Below, piece by piece: positions 33,275 through 42,446 of a stretch of DNA of 46,454 nucleotides. How positions within the stretch are numbered: position 1 is the first letter of the stretch; each line of letters begins with the position of its first letter. A model generated the notes under the pieces. That model did no database searches. It was not told the DNA's origin and saw only the letters and a program-made list of their open reading frames with translations. Source of the stretch: Arthrobacter sp. HY1533 (GTDB taxonomy: Bacteria; Actinomycetota; Actinomycetes; Actinomycetales; Micrococcaceae); contig NZ_JANKZF010000010.1 in NCBI RefSeq assembly GCF_027568515.1, positions 1 through 46,454 of the forward strand, in the 5' to 3' direction. A program made the translations under genes and the position numbers.

Positions 33275-35332
33275 ATGAACGATCTGAAGAAGCTTTTGCC
33301 CATGCTCGGCCACACCAGCGGAAAGCGCAGCGCCGTCACCTGCATGCTCAAATGCGACAACGCCTGTTCCAAGGCCGTCTGCAACACCTCCGCCAACAAC
33401 TACTTCCGCGACATAGTCTCCACGGAGTTCTCGCGCCGCTCGGCCATGGGGATCGGCCTGGCCGGCGTGCTCAGCGCGGCTGTCTTGGCTGGCGGCAACA
33501 ACGGCAACGGAAACGGTGGCCAGTACGACGGCGGAAGCAACGGCCGGGGCGGCAAGCTCACCTTCGCGCCGATCAAGCCGGTCGACGCAGCCGTGGATGC
33601 CTTCAATGTGCCCAAGGGATACGGCTGGCAGCCCATCATCCGCTGGGGTGATCCGCTGTTCAAGAACTCACCCGACTTTGACTTTTCGAACCAGACGCCG
33701 GCAGCACAGGCCGGCCAGTTCGGCTACAACAACGACTACCTGGAAATCCTGCGCCAGCCCAATGGCAAGAAGGGCCTGCTGGTCTGCAACCACGAGTACG
33801 TCAACCCGGAGATCATGTTCCCGGCGGCCCCCGCCAATGACGCTGAGAAGGCCAAGCGCCGCAACATCTTCCGCAACGCCGTGGGCATGAGTGTTGTGGA
33901 ACTGGAGCGGTCCAAGAAAGGCCAGCCCTGGAACTACATCCGCGGCGGCAAGCTGAACCGCCGCATCACCATGGACACCAAGTTTGAACTGACAGGTCCG
34001 CTGGCCGGCAACGCGCTGGTCAAGACCGCGGCCGACCACGAGGGCCGCTTTGTGTTCGGCACACTGGGAAACTGCTCCGGCGGCACCACCCCGTGGGGCA
34101 CCATCCTCTCCGGCGAGGAAAACTTCAACGGCTTCTTCCGCACCAACGGAAGCAGCGCGGAGGACCGCCGCTACGGCCTGGGCAACGCCGCCACCGGCAT
34201 GGGCTGGGAACAGGAAGACCCCCGTTTCGACGCCCGCGGCGAGGACTTCCGCAACGAGCCCAACCGCTTTGGCTACATTGTGGAGATCGACCCGGAGAAC
34301 CCGAACTCAGTCCCGAAGAAGCACACCAGCCTGGGCCGCTTCAAGCACGAGGGTGCCAACGTCATCATCGCCGACAACGGCAAGGTGGTTGCCTACTCGG
34401 GCGACGACGAGCGCTTCGACTACCTGTACAAGTTTGTCTCCAAGAACAAGTACAAGCCGAACAACAAGGCCCACAACATGACGCTGTTGACCGAGGGCGA
34501 CCTCTACGTGGCCCAGTTTGCCGGCAACTCGGCGGGCGAGATCGACGGCACCGGCAAGGTTCCCGCCGACGGCTCCTTTGACGGTTCCGGCAAGTGGCTG
34601 CCCCTGGTTGTCGACGGCAAGAGCGCCATTGCTGGCATGGGCGTGGCCGAAGTCCTGGTCTACACCCGGCTGGCCGCTGACAAGGCCGGTGCCACCAAGA
34701 TGGACCGCTGCGAGGACGTTCAGCCGAACCTCAAAACCGGCAAGGTGTACGTGGCCTGCACCAACAACACCAAGCGCGGGCTGCCCGGACAGGCTGCCGC
34801 CGACGAGACAAACCCCCGCACGGAGAACCGTGACGGCCACGTTGTGGAGATCGCCGAACGCCGCAACGACGCCACGGCAACCACGTTCAGCTGGAACCTG
34901 CTGATGCTCTGTGGCGACCCCGCCAAGAACACGGAAACCTATTTCAGCGGCTTCCCGGCCTCGCAGGTCAGCCCCATCTCCTGCCCCGACAACCTCGCCT
35001 TCGACACCCAGGGCAACCTGTGGATCTCAACGGACGGTGCGCCGTCGACCATTGGCTACAACGACGGCCTGTTCAAGGTGGGCCTGGAGGGCAGCAACCG
35101 CGGCAAGGTGGAGCAATTCGCCTCCATGCCGCGCAACGCCGAGACCTGCGGCCCCATCATCCACGACGACGAATCCATGGTCTACGTAGCTGTGCAGCAC
35201 CCGGGCGAGGAGGGTTCGTACACCGTGCAGAACTCGCTCTTCCCCGATTACGTGCCTGCCGGGGCAACGCCGAAGCGCGGCCAGGTGCGCGCGCCCCGCC
35301 CGTCGGTGGTGCAGGTGTTCCAGAAGGGCTAG
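33275..35332 (+). CDS. phoX: PhoX-family alkaline phosphatase, Tat-exported
   Basis: PhoX is a secreted Ca/Fe-dependent phosphatase that releases phosphate from organic esters. The 685-residue protein has a twin-arginine signal (EFSRRSAMGIGLAGVLSAAV, Arg54-Arg55), preceded by an unusual cysteine cluster C23, C27, C31 and C36. The mature part shows CNHEYVNPEIM, CSGGTTPWGTILSGEENFNG, GRFKHEGANVI and the C-terminal APRPSVVQVFQK. Family length is normal. ATG 33275 has AGAAGGG with 6-base spacing. It is monocistronic, preceded by a candidate PHO box and followed by a 20-base-pair terminator. Confidence 0.93.
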   Translation: MNDLKKLLPMLGHTSGKRSAVTCMLKCDNACSKAVCNTSANNYFRDIVSTEFSRRSAMGIGLAGVLSAAVLAGGNNGNGNGGQYDGGSNGRGGKLTFAPIKPVDAAVDAFNVPKGYGWQPIIRWGDPLFKNSPDFDFSNQTPAAQAGQFGYNNDYLEILRQPNGKKGLLVCNHEYVNPEIMFPAAPANDAEKAKRRNIFRNAVGMSVVELERSKKGQPWNYIRGGKLNRRITMDTKFELTGPLAGNALVKTAADHEGRFVFGTLGNCSGGTTPWGTILSGEENFNGFFRTNGSSAEDRRYGLGNAATGMGWEQEDPRFDARGEDFRNEPNRFGYIVEIDPENPNSVPKKHTSLGRFKHEGANVIIADNGKVVAYSGDDERFDYLYKFVSKNKYKPNNKAHNMTLLTEGDLYVAQFAGNSAGEIDGTGKVPADGSFDGSGKWLPLVVDGKSAIAGMGVAEVLVYTRLAADKAGATKMDRCEDVQPNLKTGKVYVACTNNTKRGLPGQAAADETNPRTENRDGHVVEIAERRNDATATTFSWNLLMLCGDPAKNTETYFSGFPASQVSPISCPDNLAFDTQGNLWISTDGAPSTIGYNDGLFKVGLEGSNRGKVEQFASMPRNAETCGPIIHDDESMVYVAVQHPGEEGSYTVQNSLFPDYVPAGATPKRGQVRAPRPSVVQVFQKG

Positions 35333-35351
35333 GACGGCCCAAGCGAGAAAC

Positions 35352-35398
35352 AAAGCGGCCGTGCCGGGAACGCATGGTGTTCCCGGCACGGCCGCTTT
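35352..35398. terminator. strong bidirectional terminator between phoX and the fucosidase
   Basis: A perfect 20-base-pair stem (35352-35371 with 35379-35398) with a 7-base loop is flanked by A-rich and TTTT sequence. It ends both convergent genes. Confidence 0.88.
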
Positions 35399-35418
35399 TC
35401 TGCTTTCCCTCGGGCTGC

Positions 35419-38400
35419 TTAGGCCCGCTTGCCGCGGCGGCGGACTGCCACGAAGACGAAGCCGCCCAGCAGCATCAGCATCGCGGCCATCAGCAGGCCG
35501 GTGGTGGCGCCGGCACCCGTGTTGGCCAGGTCGCCATCGCCAGTTGCGGCTGCCGGTGCCGTGGTGGCTGTAGTTGCCGCGCCCGTGCCGCTGGCGGTCG
35601 GAGCGCCAGTCGGAGCACCAGTTGGGTCAGTCGTTGGGTCAGTCGTTGGGTCAACGGTGGGCTTGGTGGTCGGTGCCACCGTGGGCCCGGTCGTCGGTTC
35701 AACGGTAGGTTCGACCGTCGGCTCCACGGTAGGTTCGACTGTCGGTTCCGTGGTGGGTTCAACCGCCGTGACCGTCAGCTGGGACGTGGCCGAGAGGGCG
35801 CCCTGGACCACCGCCAGGGTGAAGGTGCCCGAAGCCGTGTCCGCAGGAATGGTGACGGTGATGGTTCCGGCGCCCTGGGCATCGGTGGTGACCTTGCCCA
35901 GTTCCACCGCGCCGGCGCGCAGCGTTGCCGCAGCGGGACGAAGCTCAACGGTGGCCTCCGTGGCCGGAGCGAATCCGGCCAGCGTCAGCTTGGTGCTCCC
36001 GCCTGCCGTGACGGCGGAATTGTCCATGGTGACTGCCGGAGTTGCAGGCTCAACGGGGGCATCGACAACCCAGCCCTGGGCGGCACGCTTGGCGAAGGTG
36101 TCCGCCAGAGGCTTCCCTTCGATGAGGGCGGCTGCCCCGTCTCCGTAGCTGGTGACGGTGATGGGCTTGTCCGCGGTCCCGTATCCCCAGAAGGGGGTGG
36201 TGGAGGCTGCGCAGTCGGTGCCGGCCTTGAAATGGATCGTGGCACCCGTGGCGATTTCCAGCTGGCGGAACTGCTCCATCGAGTTGAACGGGCGGGCCTG
36301 TGTGCCGATGCCGGCAACGGGTGCCGTGCAGTCGACGTAGAGGTCCATGAGGGGGGCGGGTGCCGCTGCCAGGGTCTCGAACAGGGAGACGTTGGACAGG
36401 TGCGCCGGTGCGCGGGTTTCCTTGATGGTCACTCGGAATTCCTGTGCCGTCACGGGCGCCGCGAACTTCAGGATGCGCATGACGCCGATCGTGCCGCCTC
36501 CGGTTCCCCCGCCGTTGGCGCCGTCGTTGTTGACGGCCGTCCAGGTGCCGTTGATCTTGGCTTCAACCGTGAACTTCTCCACCGTTTGGCCGTGTTCCAG
36601 GACGTGCTCGCTCAGGGAGATGTTGCTGACCGACTTGGGTGCACCCAGGTCGATGCCAACCGTGGAATCCGCAGCCAGGGCCTGGCTGGCCCCTGTGCGG
36701 GCGTTGTCGTCCGTCAGGAGCGTGGTGCTTTCCCCGTTGACCGTCACGGGCAGGCCCAGCGCCAGGTCATTGCCGAAGGACTTGTCCCGGGCGGCCTTGA
36801 AGCCCTCCAGGGCAGTCACGGAGGCCGGGGCGAACTTGCCCGTGGTTGTGGGCGGAACGTTGAGCAGCAACACGGAATTGCGGCCAACGGACTGGTAGTA
36901 CTTGTTCATCATTTCGGCCGGCTGCTTGGGCGAATCGCTGGGGTGCGCGAACCAGCCCTGGGTCAGGCGCATGTCAGCCTCGCCGGGCCACCAGTGCAGG
37001 CTGTTGGCCTGGCCGTTCTTGACCGAGTTGATGACGCTGGAGCGCGAGCCGAGGCCATTTGATTCCTCGCCGCCGACGGCGGAGATCTTGCCGCCGTCGG
37101 TGGGGCGGGCAATGGGCAGCACGGCCCACTCGTTGGCACGTGCCACGCCTTGTTCGTTGCCGATCCAGCGAACGTCGTTGCCGCCCACGGCGACCACCGA
37201 CTGGGGCTGGAGCTTGGCGATCATGTCATAGAACGCCGGGTAGTCGTAGAACTCCCGCTTGCCCGTGTTGCCCTGGGCGCCGTCAAACCAGACTTCATCA
37301 ACCTGGCCGTACTGGGTCAGGATCTCGTACAGGGTGTTCAGGAAGAACGCGCCGTAGTCGGTGGCCTGGTACTTGAAAGTGGGGATGGTCTTGCCCGCGC
37401 GGTCATCTCCTGCAACAAGGGTGGGGATGGTGCGTTCGCTCTTGGGGCTGCCGTTGCCGAACACGCCGTCGACTTCCTGGTTGGAGTCGGCCGGGGACAT
37501 GTACAGGCCAACCTTCATGCCGTACTTGTGGGCCGCGTCGGTGAATTCCTTCACCACGTCCCCCTTGCCGTTCTTCCACGGCGAGGATGCCACCGTGTAG
37601 TCGGTGTAGCGGGAGGGGTAGGACATGAAGCCGTCGTGGTGCTTGACCGTCAACACGGCGTAGCGGTAGCCGTTGTCGCGCAGGGTCTTGACCCAGCTGT
37701 CCGCATCAAAGTCAGTGGGGTTGAAGCGGGCGGGGTCCTCGGTGCCGTGGCCCCACTCCTGGTCGTAGAAGGTGTTGATGCCGAAGTGCAGGAAGGCCGT
37801 CTGGCGGGACTCCTGCCATTCCAGCTGTGCCTTGGTGGGGCGGACAAGTGCTGACTTGGCCAGGATGTTGGCCTCGCAGTCGCCCGTGCTGACGGAGATG
37901 TAGTTGGCCGGGTCAACCAGCAGCGGCTCGCATACTTCGGGCTCTCCCGGTGCCAGATCCTGGTACTTCACGGCGGAGGCCTCGTAGCCGGCGGTCAGTG
38001 CGGCAAAGCGCGTCTTGTCCAGGGATCCCTTGAACGCGCGGTTGTTCGCGGCTTCCTTCACCTCGGCACCAAAGGTGGCGGTGGTGATGGATGCGGCGTT
38101 CCTGATGGCCTGGACGCCCGTGACGGGGGCCAGCAGCTTGCCGTCCATGCCCGCAACGAGCTCGGCGGTGCCGTCGCCCTTGGGTACGTAGACCATGGAG
38201 AAGGTGTGCGGCTTGTTTACTTCGGGCACGGGAATGGACTCGGAGAACGTCTGCCAGGAGCCGCTCGCGTTGGAGCTGAAGCCGTACTCAAAGGACGTCC
38301 CGGCCGAGTTGTAGCGGGCGAAGAGGTTGCCGCCGACGGCGATCACAGGCGCCTGGGCAACCTGGGGTCCGGACGGTGTGAAGCTTGCCTCCGCAACAAA

Positions 38401-39429
38401 GCCCTTGTCCAGCTTGGTGGTGCCGAGCGGGAAGGCCGTTGCCGTGAAGTCCAGGCCCTCGCCGGTTGCCGTCAAGGTGGCCTTGCCCCCGGAAACAGTC
38501 TCGGTGCCGGCGCGGCGGTTCAGCGCGCCCAGCAGCACGTCGCTGCCGGCGGCCGTGTAGGCGTTGCCCGCGAGTGCGCCGTCGTAGGAGACGTCAAGCA
38601 GATCCGTGGAGGCCGGCTTGGGCTGGTACTCAAAGAGCGACGGCGTGAAGGGCGCGGCAGTCTTGGCCAGGCGGACATCGTGGAGCATGCCGCTGAATCC
38701 GCGGTTGGCCCCGCCCGGGTTGACCTCGTAGCCGAAGCCGAAGATGGCCCCCATGTTGGTGGCGTTCCGCGCCGGAGCCGTGCTGCTCACGGGGGGCAAC
38801 GTCACGCCGTCGAGCATCACGGAAAGTGTGGCGCCGCCGGACGTGGGCAGGTAGTGGAAGGAAACGGCATGTTCCTTGTTCAGTGAGGGGTACTCAACCG
38901 TGGCCTTGTTTGAGGTCCAGGTTGAGCCGGTGAGGGAGTCAAACCCGTACCGCAGCTCGCCGCCCTGGGCGCGAATGTAGAAGTTGCCGCCGGCGGAGAA
39001 AATGGTGGACATGTCCGCCGAGCCGGCGGGCGTGAACGTCGCCTCGCCCAGGAAGCCCTGGTCCGCGGTGTCGGTGCCGGTGGTCATGTCGGTGGGTGCA
39101 TAGCGGATGCCCTGGGCGCCGCCTGTGAGCCGCACGCCGCTGAGTGCCACCTGCTCCTCGTTGCCGGTGACTCGGTTCAGGACGCCGTGCATGATTTCCG
39201 AGCCCGTGGTGGTGTAGGCCGTGTTGCCCACCAGGGAACCGTTGAACCCGATGTTGAGGGAGTCGCCCGTGGCGGCCTGTGCGCCCAGGGCCGGGACCAG
39301 CAGGGTGCCGATGAGTCCCAGTGCAGCAATCCCGGCAAGGGCTGCGGGCCGTTTCGATTTGCGGGATTCTCCCGCAGCGTGTGGCCCGGGTTTCTCCCCG
39401 GGCGTGGCGGTGTTGCTGTTCAAGACCAT
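35419..39429 (-). CDS. cell-wall-anchored multidomain alpha-L-fucosidase (GH29)
   Basis: This 1,336-residue surface enzyme should remove fucose from glycans. In order it has a long signal peptide (to about residue 53) and two concanavalin-like LamG repeats (about 55-270 and 275-490). The GH29 domain (about 530-890) has FLHFGINTFYDQEWG, VLTVKHHDGF and nucleophile Asp in VWFDG near residue 714. An F5/8 discoidin-like domain (about 900-1045), a 90-residue beta-helix-start-like fragment (LYVDCTAPVAGIGTQARPFNS), an Ig-like domain, a Pro-Thr-Glu repeat linker, LANTG near residue 1303, one helix and RRRGKRA complete it. ATG 39429 has GAGGAAG at 8-base spacing. LAXTG implies class E sortase anchoring. 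No fucose-uptake genes are adjacent. Confidence 0.92.
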   Translation of the reverse strand: MVLNSNTATPGEKPGPHAAGESRKSKRPAALAGIAALGLIGTLLVPALGAQAATGDSLNIGFNGSLVGNTAYTTTGSEIMHGVLNRVTGNEEQVALSGVRLTGGAQGIRYAPTDMTTGTDTADQGFLGEATFTPAGSADMSTIFSAGGNFYIRAQGGELRYGFDSLTGSTWTSNKATVEYPSLNKEHAVSFHYLPTSGGATLSVMLDGVTLPPVSSTAPARNATNMGAIFGFGYEVNPGGANRGFSGMLHDVRLAKTAAPFTPSLFEYQPKPASTDLLDVSYDGALAGNAYTAAGSDVLLGALNRRAGTETVSGGKATLTATGEGLDFTATAFPLGTTKLDKGFVAEASFTPSGPQVAQAPVIAVGGNLFARYNSAGTSFEYGFSSNASGSWQTFSESIPVPEVNKPHTFSMVYVPKGDGTAELVAGMDGKLLAPVTGVQAIRNAASITTATFGAEVKEAANNRAFKGSLDKTRFAALTAGYEASAVKYQDLAPGEPEVCEPLLVDPANYISVSTGDCEANILAKSALVRPTKAQLEWQESRQTAFLHFGINTFYDQEWGHGTEDPARFNPTDFDADSWVKTLRDNGYRYAVLTVKHHDGFMSYPSRYTDYTVASSPWKNGKGDVVKEFTDAAHKYGMKVGLYMSPADSNQEVDGVFGNGSPKSERTIPTLVAGDDRAGKTIPTFKYQATDYGAFFLNTLYEILTQYGQVDEVWFDGAQGNTGKREFYDYPAFYDMIAKLQPQSVVAVGGNDVRWIGNEQGVARANEWAVLPIARPTDGGKISAVGGEESNGLGSRSSVINSVKNGQANSLHWWPGEADMRLTQGWFAHPSDSPKQPAEMMNKYYQSVGRNSVLLLNVPPTTTGKFAPASVTALEGFKAARDKSFGNDLALGLPVTVNGESTTLLTDDNARTGASQALAADSTVGIDLGAPKSVSNISLSEHVLEHGQTVEKFTVEAKINGTWTAVNNDGANGGGTGGGTIGVMRILKFAAPVTAQEFRVTIKETRAPAHLSNVSLFETLAAAPAPLMDLYVDCTAPVAGIGTQARPFNSMEQFRQLEIATGATIHFKAGTDCAASTTPFWGYGTADKPITVTSYGDGAAALIEGKPLADTFAKRAAQGWVVDAPVEPATPAVTMDNSAVTAGGSTKLTLAGFAPATEATVELRPAAATLRAGAVELGKVTTDAQGAGTITVTIPADTASGTFTLAVVQGALSATSQLTVTAVEPTTEPTVEPTVEPTVEPTVEPTTGPTVAPTTKPTVDPTTDPTTDPTGAPTGAPTASGTGAATTATTAPAAATGDGDLANTGAGATTGLLMAAMLMLLGGFVFVAVRRRGKRA

Positions 39430-39514
39430 GAATTCAACTTCCTCGTTGGTGGCTCAACCCAGGCGGCACGTGGCTGAACTCAATTGCTTGGTGCCGGGAT
39501 CCCCCACAGATTAA

Positions 39515-39525
39515 ACATCTGATGT
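39515..39525. promoter_or_regulatory. candidate operator of the fucosidase gene
   Basis: ACATCTGATGT is a perfect 5+1+5 palindrome 86 bases upstream of the fucosidase start. Odd-length half-sites of this kind are typical of GntR-family sugar regulators. The identity of the regulator is unknown. Confidence 0.4.
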
Positions 39526-39672
39526 ATCCCGGTAAAGCTACCAGCGGGCGTAGTTGATCGGAAGGAAAAATTGAAAAGTTACGGATAACAGTGCCCGCAA
39601 CGCGGGGTGCCCTGATCTGCCCGGCGCATATTCATCGGACTATTGGCGTGTGAGGCGCGGGGTGGAGGCGAC

Positions 39673-39700
39673 AAAAAAACCCGCCGGCGAGCCGGCGGGT
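39673..39700 (-). terminator. rho-independent terminator of the PLDc_N gene
   Basis: On the minus strand ACCCGCCGG, loop CTCG, CCGGCGGGT is followed by seven Ts. This is a classical intrinsic terminator starting 3 bases after the stop codon. Confidence 0.9.
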
Positions 39701-39702
39701 GG

Positions 39703-40107
39703 CTACTTCTTTGTTTCGTCGTTTGGGTGCTGCTCGCGCAGCTTGGCTTCACGCTCATCCAGCTCGGCCTTGAGCTTGCGGAGCCGCTCATCTTCCAGCT
39801 TCTGGGCCCGCTTGACGGCCAGGGCGCGCAGGAACTCGGGATCGTCGTCGGGGGCGCCGGAATGCCCGGCGGGGAAGGAGCTGCGGCCGGCCGGCCCGGC
39901 TGTGCGCGCGGCACCCACCGAGGCCGCATAGCGGGGGCGGCCGAACAGGAACCACAGGGCCACGCCAACCACGTTCAGCAGCACAATCACCAGCACCCAG
40001 GCAGTCTTCGAAATGCCCCGCACGTCGTTGCGGTCGCTGCGGAGGCAGTCGATGAGTCCGTAGACGAACAGGACAACGACCACGATGGCGGGAATGATGT
40101 AACGCAT
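39703..40107 (-). CDS. small membrane protein with PLDc_N domain
   Basis: The 134-residue protein has two N-terminal helices (YIIPAIVVVVLFVYGLIDCL and WVLVIVLLNVVGVALWFLFG) separated by the charged RSDRNDVRGISKTA. This is the PLDc_N (phospholipase D N-terminal) module found alone in many actinobacteria. A linker and a charged coiled-coil-like tail (RAQKLEDERLRKLKAELDER) follow. There is no catalytic HKD motif. TAGAAT lies 5 bases before ATG 40107, and no ribosome site is visible, so the mRNA is probably leaderless. It is divergent from the DUF4229 gene. Confidence 0.85.
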   Translation of the reverse strand: MRYIIPAIVVVVLFVYGLIDCLRSDRNDVRGISKTAWVLVIVLLNVVGVALWFLFGRPRYAASVGAARTAGPAGRSSFPAGHSGAPDDDPEFLRALAVKRAQKLEDERLRKLKAELDEREAKLREQHPNDETKK

Positions 40108-40177
40108 ACTTCATTCTAGCGTTGGTGGACAAATTGGGACCCGGCACCGCATAGGGCGGGCGTCCAGCTTCAACGGC

Positions 40178-40183
40178 TAAACT
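40178..40183 (+). promoter_or_regulatory. leaderless -10 box of the DUF4229 gene
   Basis: TAAACT lies 6 bases before GTG 40190, with TGGCCC between and no ribosome site. Confidence 0.5.
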
Positions 40184-40189
40184 TGGCCC

Positions 40190-40516
40190 GTGGCTTTCTT
40201 CAAATACTCCCTGATCCGCGGCGTGCTGTTCCTGGCATTCTTCCTCATCGCCTACCTGGCACTGCACTTCACGCCCCTCACGGCAGCGCTCATCGCCGCC
40301 CTGTGCGCCTTTGTGGTCAGCTTCCTGTTCTTCCGCAAGCAGCGCGAAGGTGCAACCGAGGTGGTTGCCAAGACTTTCGCCCCGAACGCCACCACCACGC
40401 AGTCAACCGGCGCGATTGCCGACGCCGATGCCGAGGACGCCCTCATCGACAGCAACCCCGATGTCTGGGTTGACGCCGACCGGAAGCCCGGCGCCGACCA
40501 GGCCTCAGCAAACTAG
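40190..40516 (+). CDS. DUF4229-type small membrane protein
   Basis: The 108-residue protein has two helices (residues about 8-26 and 29-48) and a hydrophilic acidic C-terminus (DADAEDALIDSNPDVWVDAD). FFKYSLIRGVLFLAFFLIAYL followed by FFRKQREG matches the DUF4229 family of actinobacteria, which often lies near men genes. Its function is unknown. The GTG start is leaderless-like. Confidence 0.82.
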   Translation: MAFFKYSLIRGVLFLAFFLIAYLALHFTPLTAALIAALCAFVVSFLFFRKQREGATEVVAKTFAPNATTTQSTGAIADADAEDALIDSNPDVWVDADRKPGADQASAN

Positions 40517-40530
40517 TTCGCCCGCGGCCA

Positions 40531-40563
40531 GGCCCGCCTGCTGCCAACAGCGCAGGGCGGGCC
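40531..40563. terminator. hairpin between DUF4229 and the lipoprotein gene
   Basis: GGCCCGCCTGC (40531-40541) pairs with GCAGGGCGGGCC (40552-40563) apart from one bulged G. It occupies the gap between convergent genes. Confidence 0.5.
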
Positions 40564-40585
40564 GCCGCAGTCGGGGCGGGTGCTG

Positions 40586-41344
40586 CTAGAGCCCCGGGAT
40601 GGAAATTGTTTCATCCTTGGCCGGTGCGGTCTGTGGGGCCACGGCGTTCCAGTCGCTGAAAGTCATGACTCCCAGGCCCTGCTCCTCGGGGTCCTTGGGC
40701 TGCATCTGAAGCAGGTAGGGGGCGCCCTCTGCAGCGATCCACACGGTTGCCTCCTGTGCCGTGTACTTGAAGGCCTTGGTGCCATTCAAGTCCACGATTG
40801 ACGAGTCGGAAATCGTCCCAAAATCGGATTCTGCCAGGCCTTGGGAACCAAAGGAATCCAGCAGCGAGGCAATGCTGAATTTGCCGAACATGGCCGGGTC
40901 GGTCACCGCTATCCATTTGCCGCCAACCATCGATTCAATGGCATCTGCGGCTTCCTGCCCCGCATTTTGGGCGAAGAATTCCTTGTCTGCCTTCAAGTAG
41001 GTGACCCCGTCGGCGGTGAGCAGCGTGCTCGTGGCGCCCTTCATGGTTATCTCGGCCAGTGCGTTGGATCCGTCGCGGGTGCCGGAAATCTTCAACTTGA
41101 TGTTTTCGGCGCCACGGCTCATGTCGCCGGCGATGGCGACGGATTTGGCACTCTTGACTGTTTCGGTGACCTTGGGGAAGATCTCCTTGGCATCGGGGGC
41201 CGTGGCCGGGGCGGCCTGCGTGGTTGCTGATTCCGCAACTGGTGTGGGCTGTGGCGTCTGCGCAGCTCCGCCGCAGCCGGCGAGTGCCAGCGCGAGCCCG
41301 ACGGTCATGGGCAGGAGAATGGCCTTGTTCCTGAAGGCGTTCAT
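40586..41344 (-). CDS. lipoprotein, LppX/LprG-like fold
   Basis: The 252-residue protein has a lipobox LALAGC with the lipidated Cys24, then a Thr/Pro/Ala-rich linker. The body has alternating strands (MSRGAENIKLKISGTRDGSNALAEITMKG, LLTADGVTYLKADKEFF, KYTAQEATVWIAAEGAPYLLQM) typical of the LppX_LprAFG group, which bind lipids at the outer face of the membrane. The assignment is by pattern, not by a diagnostic motif. ATG 41344 has AAGGAC with 6-base spacing. It follows menA by 135 bases on the same strand and is probably separate. Confidence 0.72.
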   Translation of the reverse strand: MNAFRNKAILLPMTVGLALALAGCGGAAQTPQPTPVAESATTQAAPATAPDAKEIFPKVTETVKSAKSVAIAGDMSRGAENIKLKISGTRDGSNALAEITMKGATSTLLTADGVTYLKADKEFFAQNAGQEAADAIESMVGGKWIAVTDPAMFGKFSIASLLDSFGSQGLAESDFGTISDSSIVDLNGTKAFKYTAQEATVWIAAEGAPYLLQMQPKDPEEQGLGVMTFSDWNAVAPQTAPAKDETISIPGL

Positions 41345-41479
41345 GAATGTGTCCTTTGTGTGGTGCACCTGGTGCGAATGGGGCACAATCCACCAAGGAA
41401 ATGGCCCTGTGGGGATCAATGCAGCTCGAACTCTACCGTAGTGATTAATTCGATTTCCGCATTGTGCAGGGAGACCCGC

Positions 41480-42367
41480 CTACTGGCCCACCACGGTCGT
41501 CAGCACCATGGCGGCCGCGAACAGCAGGCTGAAGCCCAGGTTGAGCATGCCTGTCTGCTGCAGTACCGGGATCAGGCTCTTGCGCTTCTTGCCCTTGAGC
41601 ATGAGCCAGCTCGGCATCAGCATGAACGGGACCAGCAGCAGCACCAGCAGGATCCACGGCTTCTCCGGGGCCAGGAACATGGGCAGGGCCACCGACAGTG
41701 CCAGCATCACCACATAGCTCAGCCGCGCGTTCCTGTCGCCCAGCCGCACGGCGAGCGTCCGCTTGCCCACCTCCCGGTCCGTGGGGATGTCTCGGACGTT
41801 GTTGGCCATGAGAAGTGCGACGGCGATGAGTCCCGTTGCGATGGAACCCAGGACTGCCGCCGCACTCACCGACCCGGCCTGGGTGAAGGTGGTGCCAAGT
41901 GTCGCCACGGGGCCAAAGAACACAAAAACAAACACGTCCCCCAGGCCCATGTAGCCGTAGGGGTTCTTGCCGCCCGTGTAGCCCCAGGCGGCCAGCACGG
42001 CCCCGGCGCCCACCAGCAGCAGCCACCACGCCTGGGACAGGAGCACCAGGGCCAGGCCGGCCACCATGGCAAGGCCAAGTGCGCCGAATGCGGCCATCTT
42101 GACGTCGCGCGGGCGGGCCGCGCCGCTGCCCACCAGGCGCAGTGGGCCCACGCGGACCTCGTCGGTGCCGCGGATTCCGTCGGAGTAGTCGTTGGCGTAG
42201 TTCACGCCGATCTGCAGCAGCAGCGCCACCACCGCAGCCAGGACGGCCCGGCCCCAGTGCAGGGCACCGAGGTCGTAGGCCGCGGCGGTGCCGATGATGA
42301 CGGGGGCCACTGCCATGGGGAGGGTTCTCAGCCGTGCTCCGGCGATCCATTGACCCACAGTGGCCAC
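41480..42367 (-). CDS. menA: 1,4-dihydroxy-2-naphthoate polyprenyltransferase
   Basis: MenA attaches the polyprenyl chain to dihydroxynaphthoate in menaquinone synthesis in the membrane. The 295-residue protein has about nine helices and both prenyl-diphosphate motifs, NYANDYSDGIRGTDE and DIPTDREVGKRTLAVRLG. GTG 42367 (MATVGQWIAGARLRTLP) has AAGGAG 7 bases upstream. It follows menE by 79 bases, so it belongs to the menB-menE-menA group, possibly with its own promoter. Confidence 0.94.
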   Translation of the reverse strand: MATVGQWIAGARLRTLPMAVAPVIIGTAAAYDLGALHWGRAVLAAVVALLLQIGVNYANDYSDGIRGTDEVRVGPLRLVGSGAARPRDVKMAAFGALGLAMVAGLALVLLSQAWWLLLVGAGAVLAAWGYTGGKNPYGYMGLGDVFVFVFFGPVATLGTTFTQAGSVSAAAVLGSIATGLIAVALLMANNVRDIPTDREVGKRTLAVRLGDRNARLSYVVMLALSVALPMFLAPEKPWILLVLLLVPFMLMPSWLMLKGKKRKSLIPVLQQTGMLNLGFSLLFAAAMVLTTVVGQ

Positions 42368-42446
42368 AGCATTACTCCTTGTTGATAGGTAAAAATCTTT
42401 CGGGTCCAATAACAGGCCCAAGGGCTAATTCTGCCCCTTGTCGCCG

